Positions 35,452 to 43,570 of a stretch of DNA of 64,000 bases are shown here, piece by piece. Where the stretch lies: assembly GCA_959607825.1 (NCBI GenBank), contig CAUHNW010000001.1, forward strand, positions 62,001-126,000, read 5' to 3'. Source of the DNA: HGM13006 sp900757695 (GTDB lineage: Bacteria > Bacillota > Clostridia > Oscillospirales > Oscillospiraceae). A program made the position numbers and the translations under genes. The notes beneath the pieces are model-generated. The model had not been told where the DNA came from. It was given only the letters and a program-made list of their open reading frames with translations, and ran no database searches. Each line of letters opens with the position of its first letter. Position 1 is the stretch's first letter.

Positions 35452-35462
35452 CTGGGGAAAAC

Positions 35463-36551
35463 TTATTCCTCAGAAATTGCCTCGTAATCGTCGGGTATCG
35501 TGATGTTCAGTGCCTCGCAGTTGGCTGCATTGTACTTCTTGGTTACAGTCTTTGCAGTCTCAACAGCAGTGGTGGAAACATCCTGACCCTCAACAAGGAT
35601 CTTGTATGCCATCTCGCCGGTAGCGTAGCCAAGATCATAGTAGCTGATGGACAGGGTTGCAACACCGCAGCCCTTGCAGATGCCTTCCTCACCGACTACA
35701 GCGGGCACACCTGCGGGCAGAACCACGTTGGCAATGGCCTCGGTGTTGGAAGCAGCGGTGTTATCGGTGGGGATGTAGATGACATCGGAGTTGTCGCATG
35801 CAGTCTGGGTCACAGAAGTAACATCATTGGTATCGGTGAAGGCATAGCGCTCAATCTCATAGCCCTCATCCTTCAGGTAGCCTTCAATGGTGTCGCACTG
35901 ATAGACGGAGTTGGGCTCCGCAGAGCAGTACAGCAGACCGACCTTCTTGGCATCCGGGAACAGCTCCTTGATCATGGCAGCCTGCTGATCCAGAGGTGCC
36001 AGATCGGAGGTACCGGAAACGTTGGTGCCCACAGTACCGGTCCAGTCGCTGATCTCCAGTGCGGTGGCATAGTCGGTTACAGAGGTACCCAGAACCGGGA
36101 TATCGGAAGTAGCGGCAGCAGCAGCCTGCAGAGGTGCGGTTGCGTTTGCCAGAATCAGATCGACATTCTCAGACAGGAAGCCGTTTACAATGGTGGAGCA
36201 GTTAGCGGAATCGCCGGAAGCGTTCTGCTCGTCAAACTTGACCTTATCGCCCAGCTTCTCGGTCAGAGCATCCTTAAAGCCCTGAGTAGCGGCATCCAGT
36301 GCCTCGTGCTGTACCAGCTGGCAGATACCGATGAGATAGGTCTCATCCCCTGCTGCGGCAGTCTCAGCAACGGAGCCGGCCTCAGCGGGAGCTTCGGCAG
36401 CCTGTGCAGCCTCGGTGGCGGCAGGAGCGGAATCAGCAGCACCGGTGGATGCTGTAGTGACAGAAGAAGCGGCATCGCTGCCACAAGCGGACATTGCTGC
36501 TACCATGCCAATGGCAGTCAGCAGCGCAGTAAGTTTTTTCAGTTTTTTCAT
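35463..36551 (-). CDS. ABC importer binding lipoprotein (TrpX-like, COG2984 type)
   Basis: This 362-residue lipoprotein has a Lys-rich signal peptide and cleaves before Cys23 (AMSAC lipobox). A Ser/Ala/Glu-rich linker to about residue 65 leads to a two-lobed periplasmic-binding domain: YLIGICQLVQHEALDAATQGF, LILANATAPLQAAAAATSDIPVLG, KVGLLYCSAEPNS and VIYIPTDNTAASN. This pattern is typical of the TrpX/COG2984 family. The ATG at 36551 follows GGAGG. It has a strong promoter (36638-36665) and heads the importer operon. The ligand is unproven; tryptophan is only suggested by the family. Confidence 0.87.
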   Translation of the reverse strand: MKKLKKLTALLTAIGMVAAMSACGSDAASSVTTASTGAADSAPAATEAAQAAEAPAEAGSVAETAAAGDETYLIGICQLVQHEALDAATQGFKDALTEKLGDKVKFDEQNASGDSANCSTIVNGFLSENVDLILANATAPLQAAAAATSDIPVLGTSVTDYATALEISDWTGTVGTNVSGTSDLAPLDQQAAMIKELFPDAKKVGLLYCSAEPNSVYQCDTIEGYLKDEGYEIERYAFTDTNDVTSVTQTACDNSDVIYIPTDNTAASNTEAIANVVLPAGVPAVVGEEGICKGCGVATLSISYYDLGYATGEMAYKILVEGQDVSTTAVETAKTVTKKYNAANCEALNITIPDDYEAISEE

Positions 36552-36575
36552 GATGAACCTCCAATTCGTCAGCAC

Positions 36576-36602
36576 ATGCACCGTTGGTCTTTCCCGGTGC
36601 AT
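36576..36602. repeat. Inverted repeat in the 5' leader of the TrpX-like gene
   Basis: ATGCACCG and CGGTGCAT pair perfectly around 11 bases, between promoter and Shine-Dalgarno of the TrpX-like gene. On the plus strand it is followed by TTTTT, so it would act as a terminator only for transcripts coming from the left. No plus-strand gene ends nearby. Confidence 0.45.
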
Positions 36603-36637
36603 TTTTGCGCTAACGCTTTAATACGTTACGTCAAAGA

Positions 36638-36665
36638 ATTATACAACGTTTTTTTCATTTGTCAA
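36638..36665 (-). promoter_or_regulatory. Promoter of the TrpXYZ-like importer operon
   Basis: On the minus strand a perfect TTGACA (36665-36660), 16 bases and a perfect TATAAT (36643-36638) give one of the strongest promoters in the window. The leader to the ATG is about 80 bases. Confidence 0.85.
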
Positions 36666-36773
36666 CTGAAATTTTACATATCCCCGGCGCTCAGCTCTGC
36701 CGATTATGCATAATTATTCCGCATCGTTTTACTTTTATGCGCTAAAGCAGCTTTTTTCTCCCCAAAAAAGCGC

Positions 36774-36808
36774 AATCCTGACAAATCTGAATCAGACTTG
36801 TCAGGATT
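36774..36808 (-). terminator. Terminator of topB-exoA
   Basis: AATCCTGACAA and TTGTCAGGATT pair around a loop that itself contains TCTGA/TCAGA. On the minus strand TTTTTT follows shortly after. It lies 41 bases past the exoA stop. Confidence 0.75.
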
Positions 36809-36849
36809 TTTGTGAAATATTACGAAATCATTTCCGGCCCTATTTTCGC

Positions 36850-37614
36850 TTAATTTTCGGTGATATTGATCTCCAGCTGCACCGGGCAGTGGTCAGAACC
36901 GAAGATCTCGCTGTGGATCTCCGCCTTTTCGATTCTCTCCCGAAGGCGCTGTGACACCAGCCAATAGTCGATCCGCCACCCCGCATTATTCTTCCGGGCA
37001 TTGAACCGGTAGCTCCACCAGCTGTAGGCCCCGGTCACATCGGGATAAAGGTACCGGAAGGAATCCGTAAATCCGGCTTCCAGCAGTGTCTCCATTTTCT
37101 CCCGCTCCTGATCGGAAAAGCCAGCCTTGCCCCGGTTGGGGCCGGGATTTTTCAGGTCGATGTCACTGCGTGCCACGTTGAGATCTCCGGATATCATCAC
37201 TGGCTTCTCCCGATCCAGCTCCGTAAGATACGCCCGGAATGCGTCCTCCCACGCCATTCTGTGGTCCAGCCGCTTGAGCCCCTCCTGTGCGTTGGGGGTA
37301 TAGCAGGTCACAACCCAGCAGTTTGGATATTCCAGCGTAATCAGCCTTCCCTCCGTGTCCAGCTCCGGTATTCCAAGGCCATAACGAACGGACAGCGCTT
37401 CCTCTTTCGCAAAGATCGCGGTGCCCGAGTAGCCCTTCTTCTCCGCATAATTCCAGTACTGATGATAGCCGGGCAGCTCCAGCTCTACCTGCCCCTGCTG
37501 AAGCTTTGTCTCCTGCAGGCAGAAGAAATCTGCGTCCGCCGCCTGAAAATAGTCCATAAAGCCCTTTTCCAGACAGGCCCTGAGGCCGTTGACATTCCAT
37601 GAGATCAGTTTCAT
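36850..37614 (-). CDS. exoA: Exodeoxyribonuclease III (AP endonuclease)
   Basis: This 254-residue enzyme of the ExoIII/APE1 family cuts DNA at abasic sites in base excision repair. Motifs in order are ISWNVNGLRA (start), CLQETKL (metal Glu near 37), YSGTAIF, ISGDLNVAR near 145, YSWWSYR near 208 and the terminal GSDHCPV with the catalytic Asp-His. The start at 37614 overlaps the topB stop as ATGA and gives the canonical MKLISWNVNG. It is translationally coupled to topB. Confidence 0.95.
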   Translation of the reverse strand: MKLISWNVNGLRACLEKGFMDYFQAADADFFCLQETKLQQGQVELELPGYHQYWNYAEKKGYSGTAIFAKEEALSVRYGLGIPELDTEGRLITLEYPNCWVVTCYTPNAQEGLKRLDHRMAWEDAFRAYLTELDREKPVMISGDLNVARSDIDLKNPGPNRGKAGFSDQEREKMETLLEAGFTDSFRYLYPDVTGAYSWWSYRFNARKNNAGWRIDYWLVSQRLRERIEKAEIHSEIFGSDHCPVQLEINITEN

Positions 37615-39794
37615 TTGTTCTTTGCCTCCTGTGCCGCCTTCCATTTGGCCAGTGCATCGGCCATGGCAGTATTACCGCCGCCGGTGTCCTGATTGGCCAG
37701 ATATTTTCTGACGTCTCGTTTCCCTGCACCTGCCGAAGCCCGCCTTTTTTTGAAATCGGACAGCTTCTCTCGATAGCCGCAGACACAGGCAAACATCTGC
37801 TTTTCTCCCTCGCCCCGGAGCTCCATCTTTTTATGGCAGTTGGGGCACCGGGCGTTGGTGGTCTGGGTAAGGCTCCGGCGATAGCCGCATTCCCGATCCG
37901 GGCACACCAGCATTTCGCCCCGTTTTCCCTTTACCCGCAGGAGATATTTCCCGCAGTCCGGGCAGGGCGTCCGGGTCTGATTGTCATGGCGATAGGTCTT
38001 GTCGCTGGCCTTCACCTCTGTTACCAGCTCCGTGGCATACTTCCGCATTTTCTCCACAAAGTCCCGGTCCTTTTCCTTGCCCTTGGCAATGGCCGCCAGC
38101 TGATCCTCCCACTGGGCCGTAAGGGCCGCCGAGCGCAGCTCCTCCGGGGCCAGCTCCACCAGCTGTACCCCCTTTGAGGTAGGCACCAGTTCCTTGCCCC
38201 GGCGCTCCACATAGAAGGTGGAAAACAGCTTTTCAATGATATCTGCCCGGGTGGCAGGTGTGCCAAGTCCCGAGGTCTCCTCCAGAATCTTCGACAGATT
38301 CTGATCGCTGACCTGTCCCGCCGGATGCTCCATGGCGGACAGCAGTGTAGCCTCGGTATAGCGGGCTGGCGGGGATGTCTTTCCGGGCTTCAGTGCGGCG
38401 GACTCCACCGTCAGCCTCTGCCCCTCTTTCATCTCCGGCAGATTCTGCGTCTGCTCGTCTCCATCCTCCTCATCCAGCTGGAAGGAACGGTTGTAGGCAG
38501 CTTTCCACCCCTGGCGCAATACACGCTTTCCCTTTGCCGTAAAGGTCTCACCGCCGATGGTCATGGTAAGACGGACTTCCTCATACTCATAGGGATCCAT
38601 GAGCACAGCCAAAAAGCGCCGTACCACCAGATCATAGATATTTCGTTCCGGCCCGGACAGATCATAAAGCTGCGGCTGTTCCTCCGTGGGAATGATGGCG
38701 TGATGATCGGTGACCTTGGCATCATTCACCAGATATTTGGTTTTCAGCGGCTTATTTCGATAGATTTCCTGTGCCAGAGGCTTATATTCCTCCACCATAC
38801 AGCTCCGGAGCCGTTCCGGCAGGGTCTCCACCACATCCCCCGAAATATATCTGGAGTCCGTTCGGGGATAGGTCAGCAGCTTGTGCCGCTCATAGAGGCT
38901 CTGCATCAGAGAAAGGGTCTCCTTGGCGGAATAGGCGTACCTCTTATTGGCGTCCCGCTGAAGCTCCGTCAGATCATAGGCAGCCGGAGGCGGCGTGTTT
39001 TTTCTCTGACGCTCTACTTTGGTCAGCACCGCCTGCTGCCCCTGAATTTTTTTCAGGATGGCTTCGGCTTTTTCCCGCTGGAAGGTCTGGGCATTCTTCC
39101 CGTTCTCCCGCCATGTGGCCGTAAAGCCCGGCAGCTTGGCTGTGATCCCCCAGAACTCCCGGGGTGTGAACTTCTTGATCTCCTCCTCCCGGCGAACGAT
39201 CAGGGCCAGTGTCGGAGTCTGCACCCGTCCTGCGGAAAGCTGGGCATTGTACTTGCAGGTCAGCGCTCGTGTGACGTTCAGTCCCACCAGCCAGTCTGCC
39301 TCACTGCGTGCCTGCGCAGACCGGAAGAGATTATCATATTCCGCTGCAGGCCGCAGATGCTGAAAGCCCTCCCGAATGGCCTTATCCGTCTGGGACGAGA
39401 TCCAGAGCCGCTGGGTCTTCCCCTTCCAGCCCGCCTTCATCATGATCCACCGGGCCACCAGTTCGCCTTCCCGTCCGGCGTCCGTGGCAATCACCAGTTC
39501 CGTCACATCGCCCCGCTTCATCAGCGAGGAAACTGCCTGAAACTGCCGCCGGGATTCCGGGATCACCACCAGCTTCATATTTTGGGGCAGCATGGGAAGG
39601 TCCTGCATGTCCCACTTTTCATACTTTTTATCATATACGTCCGGGTCCGCCAGTGTCACCAGATGTCCCAGCGCCCATGTGACAATATATTTTTCTCCCT
39701 CCAAATAGCCGTTGCCGCTCTTCTTGCAGCCCAGCACTCTGGCCAGTTCACGGCCCACAGAGGGTTTTTCTGCCAGTACCAACGTTTTTGCCAT
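37611..39794 (-). CDS. topB: DNA topoisomerase III
   Basis: This 727-residue type IA topoisomerase decatenates DNA. The N-terminal TOPRIM domain starts LVLAEKPSVGRELARVLG and has the acidic IATDAGREGELVAR motif near residue 107. The active-site Tyr is in LLTYPRTDSRYI near 310. The C-terminal tail has two zinc ribbons, CPDCGKYLL...CPDRECGY and CPNCHKKM...CVCGY, ending in Lys/Arg. The length and zinc tail resemble chromosomal TopB of Firmicutes. The ATG at 39794 was chosen over the longer frame because homology starts there. Confidence 0.95.
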   Translation of the reverse strand: MAKTLVLAEKPSVGRELARVLGCKKSGNGYLEGEKYIVTWALGHLVTLADPDVYDKKYEKWDMQDLPMLPQNMKLVVIPESRRQFQAVSSLMKRGDVTELVIATDAGREGELVARWIMMKAGWKGKTQRLWISSQTDKAIREGFQHLRPAAEYDNLFRSAQARSEADWLVGLNVTRALTCKYNAQLSAGRVQTPTLALIVRREEEIKKFTPREFWGITAKLPGFTATWRENGKNAQTFQREKAEAILKKIQGQQAVLTKVERQRKNTPPPAAYDLTELQRDANKRYAYSAKETLSLMQSLYERHKLLTYPRTDSRYISGDVVETLPERLRSCMVEEYKPLAQEIYRNKPLKTKYLVNDAKVTDHHAIIPTEEQPQLYDLSGPERNIYDLVVRRFLAVLMDPYEYEEVRLTMTIGGETFTAKGKRVLRQGWKAAYNRSFQLDEEDGDEQTQNLPEMKEGQRLTVESAALKPGKTSPPARYTEATLLSAMEHPAGQVSDQNLSKILEETSGLGTPATRADIIEKLFSTFYVERRGKELVPTSKGVQLVELAPEELRSAALTAQWEDQLAAIAKGKEKDRDFVEKMRKYATELVTEVKASDKTYRHDNQTRTPCPDCGKYLLRVKGKRGEMLVCPDRECGYRRSLTQTTNARCPNCHKKMELRGEGEKQMFACVCGYREKLSDFKKRRASAGAGKRDVRKYLANQDTGGGNTAMADALAKWKAAQEAKNK

Positions 39795-39922
39795 ATCGCT
39801 ACCTCGCTTATTCCAGTTTCTGAGTTTCTTATGGTTTAGTGTACCACACTCCACGAAAAAAGAAAAGCATTGCCTTCTCCCAGTGCAGTGCACGGAAATA
39901 TGATCTGCCGGTTATTGAAAAT

Positions 39923-39958
39923 CAGCACAGGGAAGCTGGATCCTGCCTCCCTGTGCTG
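39923..39958 (-). terminator. Terminator of the first ECF sigma / glycosidase operon
   Basis: CAGCACAGGGA and TCCCTGTGCTG form a perfect 11-bp stem with a 14-base loop, followed on the minus strand by ATTTTC. It begins 4 bases past the stop. Confidence 0.7.
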
Positions 39959-39962
39959 TTGC

Positions 39963-41111
39963 TTACTCCGCTTTCTCTCCATACACCCATGCCGTCGGCA
40001 TGTTTCTTCCATTCGGAAGCTCCGTATTGGAACAGCGGGTCACATTCTTTCCCTTATAGTACATAATGGCGCTGGTGCCGCCGTCCAAATTCATCGCCTG
40101 AACGCAGCCGTATTGCTCCAGCTTATCCGCCACCGCTTTCACGCCGCAGCCGAGGCTGTCCAACAAGCGCCCCTCCACCACGATCATCATGGTTTCCAAC
40201 CTGTCGCTCTGGCCCAGAACAGCACGGGGATTCGGGCTGTTCCATGTGCTGTTTCCGGCCACATTTTCGCCGTCCACGATTAGTGCAGGACGGAACTCGC
40301 AGGCATCCCGGGTATCACTGTCCACAGCGGATGCAGAGTCTACGATGTACATCCGATTATCGTTGCGGAGTTCCAGCCGCTTGTCGCCATAGCCGCCCAG
40401 ACGGGAGCCCATTTCAACGCCGTTGCAAACGGCAAGACCGGAGATCTGACCGCCGTTGCTGGTGCCATCGTCTAAAAAGGTACTGCCTGTCATGGCCAGC
40501 AGTCCGCCGTTTTCCTCGCAGATCTCCTCCACCGTTTCTCCTGTATCCGGCAAGGAAGAGGCCCCGCAGAGCCGAAGGGCGGAAGTGTTCTTGCAGATGG
40601 CAAGCACGCCCCTGCTGGAATGTCCATCCTCCTCCAAATAGACCCGGATCAGCAGGATCCCGTTCCGGGCATCCAGTGCCAGCACCTGATCTCCCTGACC
40701 GGTATAGAGTTCAATGCCGCCGTCTTCCAATCCTGCGGCATTGATGTCAATGCCCTGCCAGCCATGTTCCAGCGTCTCGGGATGCTGCGTGATATAGTCC
40801 TCCATGGACTGCCGATCCAACTGATAAAACTGCGCATAAAACAGTTCTTCCTCTGTCTGCTCCTCCTGTTCTTCCTGCGATGCAGGCAGCGGCATTGCGG
40901 ATGCCGCATCGGGCGCTGCGGCTTTCTGCTGCGGTTCTGCCCCAAATCGCATTAGCAGCGTAGCCGAGAACCCAATCATCAAGATCATGCAGGCAGCCAA
41001 CGACAGATGCTTTAGCCAATTGGGTGGCCGCCGCCTGCCCGTAGGCATGGCATCCTCGATCCAGTCCTCCCGAATATCTTCCAACGCCTCTATGAGATCC
41101 ATGCCCTTCAT
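39963..41111 (-). CDS. Single-pass membrane protein: sigma-interacting-type N-terminus plus phosphodiester glycosidase (NAGPA) domain
   Basis: This 382-residue protein has a short cytoplasmic region (LIEALEDIREDWIEDA at 6-21), one membrane helix at about 36-54, an acidic Gln/Glu linker to about 85 and an outer domain. The outer C-terminus carries MNLDGGTSAIMYYKGK, the hallmark of the NAGPA/phosphodiester glycosidase family, which removes sugar from phosphodiester-linked glycans; in bacteria this suggests exopolysaccharide or teichoic-acid targets. The start overlaps the ECF sigma gene as ATGA. The N-terminus matches that of the serpin protein at 50536, so both look like sigma-linked membrane sensors or anti-sigma proteins. 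The anti-sigma role is inference. Confidence 0.75.
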   Translation of the reverse strand: MKGMDLIEALEDIREDWIEDAMPTGRRRPPNWLKHLSLAACMILMIGFSATLLMRFGAEPQQKAAAPDAASAMPLPASQEEQEEQTEEELFYAQFYQLDRQSMEDYITQHPETLEHGWQGIDINAAGLEDGGIELYTGQGDQVLALDARNGILLIRVYLEEDGHSSRGVLAICKNTSALRLCGASSLPDTGETVEEICEENGGLLAMTGSTFLDDGTSNGGQISGLAVCNGVEMGSRLGGYGDKRLELRNDNRMYIVDSASAVDSDTRDACEFRPALIVDGENVAGNSTWNSPNPRAVLGQSDRLETMMIVVEGRLLDSLGCGVKAVADKLEQYGCVQAMNLDGGTSAIMYYKGKNVTRCSNTELPNGRNMPTAWVYGEKAE

Positions 41112-41668
41112 GGCTGCATTCCCTCCTGTTCCAAATATGCTTTGAGCTGCTTTCTCAGCCGGTGCAGCATTGTCCGCACTCCTGCCCCTGTCATTCCCAG
41201 CTCCCCCGCAATGTCCTGAGCCGATGCAAAATACCAGTACCGCATCAGGAACGCACGCCGCTGGGTATCGTTCAGCCCCGCCAAAAATCGTCCCAAGGTC
41301 TCCCGCAGCTCTTGTTTCAGCACGGTGTCCTCTGCGCTTCCGTCTGAGGACACCATGTATTCCAGCTCTTCCAGCGCATAGACAATTTGACCGCCGCCCC
41401 GTTTTTTCGTCTGGCCGCGTCTCCACCGGTCAATGGCCAGGCTCCGGGTCACCTTGGCAAGATAGGCCCCCAGCCGTTTGGGCTGTTGGGGTGGGATCGT
41501 GTTCCACAGGGTCAGATAGGCATCGCTGACGCACTCCTCCACATCCTCTCTGACCGTGAGAATATTTCCTGCCAGATACACAGCCAATCTGCGGTATTTT
41601 TCATCAGTTCTGGTGATGGCCTCCTCCCTGCGTGCCATATACAGCGCTACGATGCTCTGATCTTCCAT
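41108..41668 (-). CDS. ECF-type RNA polymerase sigma factor (paralogue 1)
   Basis: This 186-residue sigma-70 family protein has region 2 around DVEECVSDAYLTLWNTIPP...LGAYLAKVTRSLAIDRWRR (about 42-83) and region 4 helix-turn-helix around LMRYWYFASAQDIAGELGMTGAGVRTMLHRLRKQLK (about 140-178). It is clearly related to the second sigma at 49979 (shared ECVSD-x-Y-x-T-x-WN-x-IPPQ-x-P and LEEL). It is followed, with a four-base overlap, by the glycosidase-bearing membrane protein that probably controls it. AAGGAGG precedes the ATG. CGCCTAGTA lies 30 bases upstream and is similar to a site before the second sigma. Confidence 0.9.
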   Translation of the reverse strand: MEDQSIVALYMARREEAITRTDEKYRRLAVYLAGNILTVREDVEECVSDAYLTLWNTIPPQQPKRLGAYLAKVTRSLAIDRWRRGQTKKRGGGQIVYALEELEYMVSSDGSAEDTVLKQELRETLGRFLAGLNDTQRRAFLMRYWYFASAQDIAGELGMTGAGVRTMLHRLRKQLKAYLEQEGMQP

Positions 41669-41698
41669 ACAGCCCCCTCCTTTCGCCTGCTTCTATGA

Positions 41699-41707
41699 TA
41701 CTAGGCG
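41699..41707 (-). promoter_or_regulatory. Possible ECF -10 element before sigma paralogue 1
   Basis: CGCCTAGTA on the minus strand, 30 bases before the ATG, resembles CGTCTATTA placed 32 bases before sigma paralogue 2. TGAAACA lies about 16-17 bases further upstream as a possible ECF -35. This is a weak call. Confidence 0.3.
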
Positions 41708-41742
41708 TAATTTACAGCTAAAGTGTTTCATCCATTTGAAAA

Positions 41743-41775
41743 AAGCAGTGCCGACTTTTCCGGTCAGCACTGCTT
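41743..41775 (-). terminator. Terminator of the hydrogenase operon
   Basis: AAGCAGTGC and GCACTGCTT form a 9-bp stem extended by inner CGAC/GGTC pairing, and TTTT follows on the minus strand. It lies 8 bases after the hydrogenase stop. Confidence 0.75.
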
Positions 41776-41782
41776 CTATCTC

Positions 41783-43570
41783 TTATCTTACCTTACGGAT
41801 CACCCGGACATCCTCGTCCAGATTGGGGGCAAGGGGCATCTGCCATCCAAAATGATCGGTATGCAGCAGATGATGCGCCTTCTCTCCGCAGGGTGTCTCC
41901 AGGAACTCCTGATAGAGTGCCTGCACCTCCGGATTCTCATGGGAAAACCGCATGACATTCTTCTCATCGTAGCGGTAGAGCACCTGTCCCCGTTCTCCGG
42001 CCCGCTCCTCGTTGTAGTGGATGGGCTGGCCGCCGCCGCCCACACAGCCGCCGGGACATGCCATGACTTCCACAAAGTCATACTGCACCTCGCCCCGCCG
42101 AAGGGCACGGATCAGTTTTCTTGCATTGCCAAGGCCGCTGACCACCGCAGTACGCACCTGAACGCCCGCAACGTCATATTCGGCTTCCTTCCATCCGTCC
42201 ATGCCTCTGGCACCCAGAAACGTCTTGTCCGGGTCCGGATTTTCTCCGGTGAGCACATAGGCACAGGTGCGGAGGGCCGCCTCCATAACGCCGCCGGTGA
42301 CGCCAAAGATCACCGCTGCGCCGGTACCGGTTCCCAAGGGCGAATCGAAATCCGTCTCCGGCAGTGCCTTCACATCCACCTGATCGGCGGAGATCATCCG
42401 GCAGATCTCACGGGTGGTGATGGAATAATCCACATCCTTCCCCGCTCCCGCATCGTTGATATTGGGAATATCCACCTCGGCCTTCTTGGCCACACAGGGC
42501 ATTACGGAAACGCAGACGATATTCTCGGGGTCTACCCCGATCTTTTTTGCAAAATAGGTTTTGGTCACTGCGCCGAACATCTGCTGGGGGGATTTGGCGG
42601 TCGAAAGCTCTCCCACCATATCCGGATACTGAGACTTCAGGAACCGCACCCAGCCGGGGCAGCAGGAGGTAAACATCGGCCACTTGTGCTGCGTCCCATC
42701 CTGCATCCGCTGAAGGAACTCCGTTCCCTCCTCCATAATGGTCAGGTCAGCAGAGAAATTCGTGTCAAATACATAGTCTACCCCTATGCGCTTCAGCGCC
42801 GTAACCAGCCGCTTTTCCGTGGCGACCTCCGGGGGCAGGTCAAACACTTCCCCCCAAGCTGCCCGAACCGCAGGCGCCACCTGCACTACAACGATCTTAT
42901 TGGGATCATTCAGAGCGCCGCCCAAGCCGAAAATTGCCTTGGTATCGTCCCGGGAACGAAGGGCGTTGACGGGACAGTGGGTGATGCACTGGCCGCACAG
43001 AGCACAGTCCGCCTCTTGAATGGTACGGCCTCCGGATACGCCCACAGTGGTATGCGCACCGGTACCGACCATATCCCAGATGCCAAGGGTCTGCACCTTC
43101 TCGCAGACAGAGACGCAGCGCATGCACTTGATGCACTTGCTCTCATTGCGGATCAGAGGGAAGGTATTATCCCAGTTGTCCGCAGGATAGACATGCCGGA
43201 AATTCATGGTGTCATCCATATTGATGGAGTTCGCCACCTTCTTAAGCTGGCAGGTCTTGTCCCGATTGCAGGCAGGACAGTTGATCCGATGCTGGCTCAG
43301 CAGCAGCTCAATATTGGTGCGCCGTGCCTCCCGGACCTTCTGGGAATTGGTATGGATCTTCATTCCCTCGATGCACTTGTTGTTGCAGGCCGTGATCAGG
43401 TGGTCAGCGCCTTCCAGCTCCACCACGCATACCCGACATGCGCCGATCTCATTGATATCCTTCAGGAAGCAGAGGGTGGGGACCGGAAAGCCGGCCTGCT
43501 TTGTGGCCTCCAGAATGGTGCTTCCCTCCGGCATTGCTACGGGGATCCCGTTGACCATTACATTTACCAT
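41783..43570 (-). CDS. [FeFe] hydrogenase catalytic subunit (HydA/HndD type)
   Basis: This 595-residue hydrogenase has an N-terminal 2Fe-2S ferredoxin domain (CRVCVVE ... ACNNKC), a His-Cys 4Fe-4S segment (HRINCPACNRDKTCQL), two 4Fe-4S motifs (CIKCMRCVSVC and CALCGQCITHCP) and the H-cluster domain. The three H-cluster motifs are intact: TSCCPGW near 299, MPCVAKKAE near 358 and MACPGGCVGGGGQP near 505. It should make or oxidise H2 with electrons from reduced carriers. Its 5' end overlaps the GltD-like flavoprotein gene by 7 bases, so the two form one complex. No HydC/NuoE-type gene is beside it. GGAGG lies 12 bases upstream, slightly far. Confidence 0.93.
   Translation of the reverse strand: MVNVMVNGIPVAMPEGSTILEATKQAGFPVPTLCFLKDINEIGACRVCVVELEGADHLITACNNKCIEGMKIHTNSQKVREARRTNIELLLSQHRINCPACNRDKTCQLKKVANSINMDDTMNFRHVYPADNWDNTFPLIRNESKCIKCMRCVSVCEKVQTLGIWDMVGTGAHTTVGVSGGRTIQEADCALCGQCITHCPVNALRSRDDTKAIFGLGGALNDPNKIVVVQVAPAVRAAWGEVFDLPPEVATEKRLVTALKRIGVDYVFDTNFSADLTIMEEGTEFLQRMQDGTQHKWPMFTSCCPGWVRFLKSQYPDMVGELSTAKSPQQMFGAVTKTYFAKKIGVDPENIVCVSVMPCVAKKAEVDIPNINDAGAGKDVDYSITTREICRMISADQVDVKALPETDFDSPLGTGTGAAVIFGVTGGVMEAALRTCAYVLTGENPDPDKTFLGARGMDGWKEAEYDVAGVQVRTAVVSGLGNARKLIRALRRGEVQYDFVEVMACPGGCVGGGGQPIHYNEERAGERGQVLYRYDEKNVMRFSHENPEVQALYQEFLETPCGEKAHHLLHTDHFGWQMPLAPNLDEDVRVIRKVR

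Noticed and set aside
36576..36609. Riboswitch in the leader of the TrpX-like gene
   Set aside because: There is only one 8-bp hairpin and no T-box sequence or known aptamer pattern; the leader of about 80 bases is too short for a T-box.
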